From CAUZFZ01 sp963579025 (GTDB lineage: Bacteria > Planctomycetota > Planctomycetia > Planctomycetales > Planctomycetaceae): a DNA stretch of 19,944 bases. Numbering within the stretch: position 1 is the stretch's first letter; every line of letters starts with the position of its first letter. This document shows positions 14,750 through 19,944 of the stretch, in pieces. The stretch spans positions 1 to 19,944 of the forward strand of contig CAUZFZ010000172.1 in NCBI GenBank assembly GCA_963579025.1, given 5' to 3'. The notes beneath the pieces were generated by a model, which saw only the letters and a program-made list of their open reading frames with translations, ran no database searches and was not told where the DNA came from. The translations under genes were made by a program, and so were the position numbers.

Positions 14750-14778
14750 TTGAAGCAACGCGCCACGTCACCTACCAT
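14750..14778 (+). promoter_or_regulatory. Candidate sigma70-type promoter of the thioredoxin/birA/pgpA operon
   Basis: TTGAAG (14750-14755), a 17-base spacer and TACCAT (14773-14778) match the -35 and -10 consensus at four of six positions each. It would start transcription near 14785, about 29 bases before the ATG. Confidence 0.35.
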
Positions 14779-14802
14779 CTCGGATTCACTATGTCCCACG
14801 TC

Positions 14803-14806
14803 GGAG
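14803..14806 (+). promoter_or_regulatory. Shine-Dalgarno site of the thioredoxin/NHL gene
   Basis: GGAG lies seven bases before the ATG at 14814, supporting this start. Confidence 0.6.
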
Positions 14807-14813
14807 TCAATCG

Positions 14814-16988
14814 ATGACACGTCCGAGTCCCGTCGTTTCATCCGCTAAACGCAGTCGTCCTTCCGGTGCGCCGTTTCTCGTGGCCATGCTGATCGCCGTG
14901 CTTGTCGTCACCGGACTGGTCGTGGCACGGACGACTCTGGCGCAAGGCGATGCGGATGCTGAGAAGTCGGCGTCGGATGATCCCGACAAGCCAGCCACGG
15001 ACAAGCCGGACAGCGAAAAGGCGGTTGTCGATGGAGATGGCAAACCGATCGAAAACCCGTTCCCGAATCGGTTTAAGGCTCCGGAACTCGACGGCGGAAC
15101 GGCGTGGCTGAATACGTCCGGCGAAATCACGATGAAGGACCTCCGTGGCAAGATCGTCCTGATCGATTTCTGGACCTACTGCTGCATTAACTGCATGCAC
15201 GTGCTGCCCGACCTGAAGTATCTCGAGCACAAGTTTCCGAACGACATCGTCGTAATCGGCTGCCATTCGGCCAAGTTCGACAACGAGAAAGACACTGCAG
15301 CCATTCGACAGGCGGTCGTGCGGTACGAGATCGAGCACCCGGTGATCAACGATTCAGAGATGATCGTCTGGAAAAAGATGGGAGCCCGTGCCTGGCCGAC
15401 GCTCGTTCTGATCGACCCCGAAGGAAATTACTGCGGGTATCTGTCAGGTGAAGGGAATCGTGAGATCCTGGAAGTCGTGATCAAGAAACTGATTGCCTAT
15501 CACAAGGCGAAGGGCACGCTCGATCAGACGCCGGTGCAGTTCTCGCTGGAACGCGACCGTGTTCCGCCCGGTCCACTCAAGTACCCAGGCAAGCTACTCG
15601 CTGATTCCGCCGGCGATCGGCTGTTCATTTCCGACAGCAATCACAACCGCATCATCATTTCGTCGCTGGAAGGCAAGTTGATTGACGTGGTCGGTGATGG
15701 TTCCATCGGGGCGAAAAACGGCAGCTACGCAGAAGCGAGCTTCGACCATCCCCAGGGCATGGCCCTCAAGGGTGACACGCTGTTCGTCGCCGACACCGAA
15801 AACCACCTGCTTCGCACGATCGATCTGAAAGAGAAGACGGTTGCGACGCTGGCCGGCACGGGCGAGCAGGCGCGATTCCGGGCGAATGGTGGAGACCTGT
15901 CGACGGCACTCAACAGCCCGTGGGCTCTGGAGGTCGTTGACGACACGCTGTACGTCGCGATGGCCGGACCGCACCAAATCTGGTCGCACGAAATCGGGAC
16001 CGAGAAGATCGGAGTCTTCTCCGGTTCTGGACGTGAGGACATCACCAACGGCCCTCATGATTCCGCAGCGCTGGCACAACCGTCGGGCCTCGTCAGCGAC
16101 GGCGAGTTCCTGTACGTCGCCGACAGTGAGGGTTCAGCAATCCGCAAGGTCGCCGTCGATCCGAACGGAAACGTCACGACCGTCGTCGGCACGCACGATC
16201 TTCCCAACGGCCGGGCACTGTTCGAATTCGGCGACACGGACGGCATTGGTTCGGAGGCACGACTGCAACATCCGTTGGGTGTCGCACTGCACGGCAAGAA
16301 CACGTTGTTCGTCGCCGACGCCTACAACCACAAAATCAAGTCCATCAATCTTGAAACGCGTGAGGCGACGACATGGCTGGGCGACAGCACGGCCGGCAAT
16401 CGTCTTGATCCGCCGAGGTTTCACGAACCAGAGGGCCTCGCGATTACCAATGACACACTTTACGTCGCCGATACAAACAATCACCGCGTCGTCGCGGTCG
16501 ACCTGAAGACGAAGGCCGCCCGCGAGTTCGTCGTTGAAGGGCTGACGCCCCCCGTGAAGAAGGCATCGTCCGTCAGCGACAGTGTTGCGGTTGACGACAA
16601 GTCCGTGCTGGAAGTTCCAGCCCAGAAGGTGGCACCGGGTGAGTCCGTGAAAGTGCTGGTCAAACTGCAGGTTCCCGACGAATACAAACTGAATGACCTG
16701 TTCCCCATCAGAGCAAAAGTCACGACCGCAGCAGAGCAAACGGTCCTGGCAGCGGACCAGCTTGGCAAACGTCTCAAGGGAACTCTTCAGGACGGCGTGG
16801 CGACATTCGAGGTTCCGCTCACCGCAGCAGGTGGAGCAGCGACATTCCAGTTCGCCGTTTCCTACGGTTACTGCCGCGCCGGAGTCGGCGGACTGTGCAA
16901 GGTGCACACGGCACGCTGGAAACTGCCGATCGAGGTCGTCGCCGGTGGAGCAAAGCGGATCGAACTGCTGACGGACGTGCCCGAGTAA
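14814..16988 (+). CDS. NHLRC2-like protein: membrane-anchored thioredoxin-fold domain plus six-bladed NHL propeller
   Basis: The 724-residue protein begins with a basic stretch and a hydrophobic helix (about 20-43, ending VARTTLAQGD), a signal peptide or anchor, then an Asp/Lys/Pro-rich linker to about residue 80. A thioredoxin-like domain follows (about 85-235) with IVLIDFWTYCCINCMHVLP; Cys123, Cys124 and Cys127 form the CCINC motif characteristic of NHLRC2, and WPTLVLIDPEG supplies the cis-Pro. Six NHL-type blades follow, marked by LFISDSNHNR, LFVADTENH, LYVAMAGPH, LYVADSEGS, LFVADAYNH and LYVADTNNH. A C-terminal beta domain (about 605-724) contains CRAGVGGLC. The layout matches human NHLRC2 with an added export signal, so it probably acts in the periplasm in thiol chemistry or protein binding; its substrate is unknown. 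It leads an operon with birA and pgpA. Confidence 0.93.
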   Translation: MTRPSPVVSSAKRSRPSGAPFLVAMLIAVLVVTGLVVARTTLAQGDADAEKSASDDPDKPATDKPDSEKAVVDGDGKPIENPFPNRFKAPELDGGTAWLNTSGEITMKDLRGKIVLIDFWTYCCINCMHVLPDLKYLEHKFPNDIVVIGCHSAKFDNEKDTAAIRQAVVRYEIEHPVINDSEMIVWKKMGARAWPTLVLIDPEGNYCGYLSGEGNREILEVVIKKLIAYHKAKGTLDQTPVQFSLERDRVPPGPLKYPGKLLADSAGDRLFISDSNHNRIIISSLEGKLIDVVGDGSIGAKNGSYAEASFDHPQGMALKGDTLFVADTENHLLRTIDLKEKTVATLAGTGEQARFRANGGDLSTALNSPWALEVVDDTLYVAMAGPHQIWSHEIGTEKIGVFSGSGREDITNGPHDSAALAQPSGLVSDGEFLYVADSEGSAIRKVAVDPNGNVTTVVGTHDLPNGRALFEFGDTDGIGSEARLQHPLGVALHGKNTLFVADAYNHKIKSINLETREATTWLGDSTAGNRLDPPRFHEPEGLAITNDTLYVADTNNHRVVAVDLKTKAAREFVVEGLTPPVKKASSVSDSVAVDDKSVLEVPAQKVAPGESVKVLVKLQVPDEYKLNDLFPIRAKVTTAAEQTVLAADQLGKRLKGTLQDGVATFEVPLTAAGGAATFQFAVSYGYCRAGVGGLCKVHTARWKLPIEVVAGGAKRIELLTDVPE

Positions 16989-16991
16989 CAC

Positions 16992-17795
16992 ATGACACCA
17001 GCGATTCAGGCGGATTCCCCTTCTCGCTGGTTCGACCTGCAGCGATTACATAACGAAACGCTCTGCAGGCGAATTGTGTTTCACGCCGAGTGCTCGTCGA
17101 CCAGCACGGACGCTCTTACTCTCGCTCGCTCGGACGCGCCCCTGCCCCTGCTGGTGCTGACCGATACGCAGACAGCGGGTCGTGGTCGCGGCTCGAATCA
17201 GTGGTGGGCCGGCGAAGGTGCTTTGACGTTTTCACTGCTCTTGGCGCCGAGTGAATTCGGAATCAGTCGCGAGACCTACCCGCTCGTCTCATTAACAGCC
17301 GCGCTGGCCGTCTCCGAAATCCTGCGTGAGTTTGCGCCCGAGTGTCAGGTGGGACTCAAATGGCCCAACGACGTGCATCTCAATGGTCGCAAGGTCTGCG
17401 GGATACTGGTCGAGCCGCCGCCCGGCTTGAATGACCGGCTGGTCCTCGGGATCGGGCTTAACGTGGGCAACAGTCTGCGTGAGGCTCCCGAAGAACTCCG
17501 CTCGATTGCGACGTCAATCATTGACGAAGCCGGGCGAGCCCATCGCCTGCATGAAGTTCTGGAGTGCCTGCTGAACGAACTGTCGAAGCAGTTTCGAACG
17601 CTCGGGCAAGGGGCGCTGCCGCTGCGAGAGCGGTGGCAACAGCAGTGTGTCCTGACCGGAAAGGACGTCGTGCTGCAGTCTGGCGATCACCGAGTCGAAG
17701 GGGCATGTCACGGCATTGCAGACAGTGGTGCGATCCTGATCGCGTCCGACGGTGGGCCGCGTGCTCACTTCGGTGGAACCGTGCGTTTGAAGTGA
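16992..17795 (+). CDS. birA: Biotin--[acetyl-CoA-carboxylase] ligase
   Basis: The 267-residue protein shows the biotin protein ligase fold: SSTSTDAL near the start, TDTQTAGRGRGSNQWWAG (57-74), the conserved biotinyl-AMP loop with a slightly altered GRGRxGR core, LKWPNDVHLNGRKVCGILVE (122-141) with the catalytic Lys position in GRKVCG, and VLGIGLNVG. A short C-terminal SH3-like domain follows. It activates biotin with ATP and attaches it to the acetyl-CoA carboxylase carrier protein. There is no N-terminal helix-turn-helix, so it is a group I ligase and not a transcriptional repressor. The ATG lies three bases after the stop of the thioredoxin/NHL gene, so the two are almost certainly co-transcribed. 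Confidence 0.96.
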   Translation: MTPAIQADSPSRWFDLQRLHNETLCRRIVFHAECSSTSTDALTLARSDAPLPLLVLTDTQTAGRGRGSNQWWAGEGALTFSLLLAPSEFGISRETYPLVSLTAALAVSEILREFAPECQVGLKWPNDVHLNGRKVCGILVEPPPGLNDRLVLGIGLNVGNSLREAPEELRSIATSIIDEAGRAHRLHEVLECLLNELSKQFRTLGQGALPLRERWQQQCVLTGKDVVLQSGDHRVEGACHGIADSGAILIASDGGPRAHFGGTVRLK

Positions 17796-17834
17796 CTTGC
17801 CGACACCGCACCGCCCAGGCGACAACTCCGCCCC

Positions 17835-18335
17835 ATGAAGAAGACGCCTCTGGACATCGCTGCCATCAGCCTGGCAACCGGCCTGGGCATAGGGTTCTTC
17901 CCGGTCGCCCCGGGAACGGCTGGAAGCCTGTTGGGGCCACCCCTGATCTGGGCGGTGCTTCGACTTGCGTTACCGCTACCGGCCGTACTGTCGATCGGAG
18001 CTGCCTTCATTCTTGCGGGAATTCCGATCTGCACGCGGGCCAGCAAAGCGATGGGCCGACACGATCCGGGTGAAATCGTCTTCGACGAAATCGCAGCCTT
18101 CTGGATCGTCTTTCTGCCGCAGATTGTTATGAGCCAGAATCTGGATGCAGTGACGGCGTGCGCTGGATTCGTGCTGTTCCGCATATTCGACATCGCGAAA
18201 CCGTGGCCCATACGACGCCTCGAAAAACTGCCCGATGGCACCGGCATCATGGTCGACGACCTGGCAGCGGCAGCTTACGCCGCAGTTTGCCTGGTCCTGG
18301 GCAGCCAAGGCGTGAAGATGCTGGCGACGGGTTGA
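17835..18335 (+). CDS. pgpA: Phosphatidylglycerophosphatase A
   Basis: The 166-residue membrane protein has the full PgpA motif set: GFFPVAPGTAGSL (20-32), DPGEIVFDEIAAFW (77-90) with the conserved acidic pair Asp84-Glu85, FRIFDIAKPWPIRRLE (115-130), and GTGIMVDDLAAA (135-146). Three or four hydrophobic helices surround these loops. It dephosphorylates phosphatidylglycerol phosphate to phosphatidylglycerol in the inner membrane. Length is typical of the family. It follows birA by 39 bases on the same strand and is likely the last gene of the operon; no Shine-Dalgarno site is visible before its ATG. Co-transcription with birA links it loosely to lipid metabolism, since biotin ligase serves acetyl-CoA carboxylase. 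Confidence 0.96.
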   Translation: MKKTPLDIAAISLATGLGIGFFPVAPGTAGSLLGPPLIWAVLRLALPLPAVLSIGAAFILAGIPICTRASKAMGRHDPGEIVFDEIAAFWIVFLPQIVMSQNLDAVTACAGFVLFRIFDIAKPWPIRRLEKLPDGTGIMVDDLAAAAYAAVCLVLGSQGVKMLATG

Positions 18336-18381
18336 ATTATCTTTGAGCACATCAACTCGAGTGACACCAGGCCAGAGCCAG

Positions 18382-18805
18382 TTATTTGTCAGACACTGAG
18401 TCGGCAGCGGTCAGGGCATTGATCCGAATATCCCGGAAGCGAACGACCCTACCGGGATCGTGCACCTGCAGTGCGATCAGCCCTTTGTCCAATCGATTTT
18501 CGAGTGGCAGGTTCTCGGTAACTTCCGAAGCCAGTCCAAAGAACCAGAAATTGTTGACCCGGGCAACCACCCGCACGTCATTCCAATCGCCCTTGCAAAT
18601 GTGGTCCGCCGTGCGCGAATCGTTGATTTGAGCCACGTGTGGCTTGCCGTTTTCGTCGATCACAAGGCTCATCCCGCGAAACACGCGTCCTCTCGGCGAC
18701 CTGGCTTACAAAAGTCCCCAAGGCATCGAAGTGGGCGGCAACCTTCTTGAACTCGCCTTAACCAAAGCGGACGACTCCCCCAATACTCGCATCGAAGCAC
18801 TTTCT
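18382..18805 (-). pseudogene. Broken gene of the DUF1080 (3-keto-disaccharide hydrolase-like) family
   Basis: An open frame from 18684 to the stop at 18382 encodes about 100 residues with the typical end of a DUF1080 protein: SLVIDENGKPHVAQIND, KGDWNDVRVVAR, KGLIALQVHDPGRVVRFRDIRI. There is no signal peptide and no N-terminal beta-sandwich half, so it is far too short. Upstream the coding signal continues in another frame (about 18685-18757: GEFKKVAAHFDALGTFVSQV, then AERT), with G-rich first codon positions, and would join the first part as AERT..RGMSL if a frameshift near 18680-18690 were repaired. An in-frame TAA stands at 18758-18760, and FDASIGGVVRFG is readable beyond it to about 18805. 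The frameshift and stop suggest a decaying gene. The C-terminal assignment is good; the extent is inference. Confidence 0.6.
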
Positions 18806-18914
18806 GTACGATTATCCCCTACGACTAACGGATATACACACACGTTTTCCAGTAGTTCTGAAATCTGTCACTACCACGATCCAAGGCATATTGCCGCCCC
18901 GGCAACACGGAAAC

Positions 18915-18918
18915 GAGG
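18915..18918 (+). promoter_or_regulatory. Shine-Dalgarno site deciding the GTG start of the isomerase-like gene
   Basis: GAGG lies seven bases before the GTG at 18926. Together with the start of conserved beta strand 1 (QLGIQLIVFG) it rules out the long in-frame extension back to 18644. Confidence 0.6.
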
Positions 18919-18925
18919 CCCCAAC

Positions 18926-19699
18926 GTGCAGCTCGGAATTCAACTCATCGTGTTTGGGCCAGACCCGGCCGAAGACTTAGGGCGAAGATTTGCACTGGCA
19001 CATGACTCCGGATTTCGAGCAATCGAATGCGGTCCGCTCGCATACGAGAATCACGAACCAAGTGAATTTCTTGCACTACTAACCACTCATTCCCTACATC
19101 TATCGGCAATCCACTCTGGGATCGACCTCCTTGCAAATGAAAGGACATTCAACGACCTGCTCGCCGACGCCAAGGCTCTGAACTGTCCTACCCTCATCTT
19201 TTCAGGAATCCTCAATGGAGGACTCGTACCCGCACATTACCTCCAAACAGCGTCTCTTCTATCCGAGCGGCTGCAAACCGCCCAACGACATTCTATAGAC
19301 CTCGCATATCATCACCACGATTTCGAGTTTCTGACGCAATTCAATGACAAACCAGCAATTGACTTACTCCTTTGTAATGTCCCGCCGGCACTCTCACTTG
19401 TGATCGACACTTACTGGCTTCACGCTGCGAATCGAGCCCTTCGTGACGTGTGGCCAACCCATGGAGCCCGCTGCCGAACCATCCATCTAAAAGACGGAGA
19501 TCACCACAACCGAACATTTGCCCCCCTAGGCGAAGGCCTCTCAGACCCGGCAACCGAGCTCACGTTCGCAGCAACGTGCAACCTCGAATACATCGTCTAT
19601 GAACAAGATGACCCAGGCGACCGCGAAGTTGAAGAAGCCGTCAGAATCAGCGGACGGTGGCTCACAAATCGGTGTCGCAAGCACGGAGAGAACAAATGA
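18926..19699 (+). CDS. Sugar phosphate isomerase/epimerase-like TIM-barrel protein
   Basis: From the GTG at 18926 the product has 257 residues, the usual length of xylose-isomerase-like TIM-barrel proteins (IolE/IolI type). Visible landmarks are QLGIQLIVFG (strand 1), FRAIECG, LHLSAIHSG, YHHHDFEF with Glu134 as metal ligand, VIDTYWLH with Asp161, TIHLKDGD with His187, FAPLGEG and IVYEQDDPG with Glu226. These form the usual divalent-metal site, so it is probably an active cytoplasmic isomerase, epimerase or dehydratase of a sugar or inositol derivative; substrate unknown. Base composition differs from the rest of the window: in two sampled 60-base lines GC is 48% and 53%, with C about twice G, against 60% and balance in a plus-strand line of the thioredoxin/NHL gene. 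It overlaps the next gene by ATGA. Confidence 0.85.
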   Translation: MQLGIQLIVFGPDPAEDLGRRFALAHDSGFRAIECGPLAYENHEPSEFLALLTTHSLHLSAIHSGIDLLANERTFNDLLADAKALNCPTLIFSGILNGGLVPAHYLQTASLLSERLQTAQRHSIDLAYHHHDFEFLTQFNDKPAIDLLLCNVPPALSLVIDTYWLHAANRALRDVWPTHGARCRTIHLKDGDHHNRTFAPLGEGLSDPATELTFAATCNLEYIVYEQDDPGDREVEEAVRISGRWLTNRCRKHGENK

Positions 19700-19872
19700 A
19701 CCAACCGACGGTAGCAATCTGTTGCAAGGACAAACTCTTCTTCGACTCTTACTACCGCATTACGGCATCAATCGTCGGAAGCGCGTCAGTAATCGGATTG
19801 GATCCCGCCGAACTCCTCACGGGCGTGATCCCTTTACGTGGCGGTGGTTATGCTGACGTAAGTTGTTGTTGA
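19696..19872 (+). pseudogene. Start of an unrecognised gene, probably cut short near 19,840
   Basis: The ATG overlaps the isomerase stop as ATGA and has GGAG seven bases upstream, so this looks like a real, translationally coupled gene start. It reads MNQPTVAICCKDKLFFDSYY and continues to about 48 plausible residues, then ends at a TGA after a Gly-rich, Cys-rich tail (LRGGGYADVSCC) that does not look like a natural C-terminus. The composition also changes from C-rich to G/T-rich near 19,840. The most likely reading is that only the first part of the gene remains and unrelated DNA follows. I do not recognise the family. In operons of this kind the partner is often a sugar dehydrogenase, but nothing visible here proves that. 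Confidence 0.5.
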
Positions 19873-19944
19873 GTGTGAGTTTGCCGCGTTGGCGGCTGGA
19901 TGTCGCGGGGGGACTTCATTTCCTGTCCCATGTCCGGGGCAGCC
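19848..19944 (-). CDS. Possible 3' end of a gene entering from the right edge
   Basis: On the minus strand a frame is open from the window edge to a TAA at 19848-19850, giving 31 residues that include PDMGQEMKSPRDIQPP and end in a Gln/Thr/Ser-rich tail (QTHTQQQLTSA). Such polar tails are compatible with a real protein end, and its position just where the previous gene is interrupted would suit a mobile element such as a transposase, but no transposase motif is visible in so short a piece. The start lies outside the window. Reading this as a gene is tentative. Confidence 0.3.
   Translation of the reverse strand, partial: AAPDMGQEMKSPRDIQPPTRQTHTQQQLTSA

Larger units (their letters stand above)
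14386..14813. other. Divergent intergenic region (428 bases)
   Basis: This stretch separates the minus-strand DUF1573 gene from the plus-strand thioredoxin/NHL operon. I see no convincing gene in it. It holds a small GCACC-ATGAA-GGTGC hairpin (14479-14493), a 34-codon Arg-rich frame at 14484-14588 with GAGG upstream but no other support, and a promoter-like pair near its right end. It should contain the promoters for both directions. Confidence 0.6.

Noticed and set aside
14623..14817. 64-codon frame ending in ATGA overlap with the thioredoxin/NHL start
   Set aside because: It starts with GTG, has no ribosome binding site and no recognisable features; the candidate promoter of the operon lies inside it.
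18336..18381. Possible terminator between pgpA and the DUF1080 remnant
   Set aside because: Only a 5-bp GTTGA/TCAAC pairing with a long loop is present, without a T-tract.
18644..18925. 94-codon in-frame N-terminal extension of the isomerase-like gene
   Set aside because: The family starts at QLGIQL, where a GTG has GAGG seven bases upstream. The extension runs antisense through the DUF1080 remnant.

Overview
The window looks like ordinary chromosome of a planctomycete (phylum Planctomycetota), probably a Planctomycetales relative. This is an inference from gene content: a DUF1570-type metallopeptidase, a DUF1573 protein with a CGC motif, a Hanks-type kinase with DLG in place of DFG and a long beta-rich ectodomain, a DUF1080-type remnant, an NHLRC2-like thioredoxin/NHL protein, many unidirectional genes without Shine-Dalgarno sites, and GC near 60% in a hand-counted sample. 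No rRNA, tRNA, CRISPR array or phage genes were seen.

Layout. 1-608: 3' end of an unrecognised protein, followed on the same strand by a Gfo/Idh/MocA oxidoreductase (647-1705), a secreted or anchored HExxH metallopeptidase (1943-3280) and purH (3418-4995). 5056-5502 (minus) is a 4HBT thioesterase, divergent from a single-HKD phospholipase D-like protein (5608-6303). The PLD gene converges, with overlapping stop codons, on a 964-residue transmembrane Ser/Thr kinase (6300-9194, minus). Upstream of the kinase are a 100-residue helical protein (9376-9678, minus) and a divergent YfcE-like metallophosphoesterase (9925-10647). 10666-14385 is a minus-strand block: an enolase-superfamily enzyme, a GT4 glycosyltransferase and a DUF1573 protein, the last two sharing a TAGTG stop/start. 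Divergent from it is a plus-strand operon (14814-18335): NHLRC2-like thioredoxin/propeller protein, biotin-protein ligase and phosphatidylglycerophosphatase A.

The right end (about 18,380-19,944) is the only part that looks disturbed. A broken DUF1080-family gene is followed by a stretch of lower GC with strong C-over-G bias on the plus strand. That stretch carries a sugar-phosphate isomerase/epimerase-like gene with a good ribosome binding site, and the start of a translationally coupled gene that appears cut short near 19,840. An unidentified reading frame enters from the right edge on the minus strand.

Functionally the window mixes housekeeping (purine synthesis, biotinylation, phospholipid synthesis) with planctomycete-type envelope and signalling proteins. 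I do not see a coherent new multi-gene system. The best leads are the degraded/foreign right end, the kinase ectodomain with its small upstream neighbour, and the thioredoxin/NHL protein heading a biotin/lipid operon.
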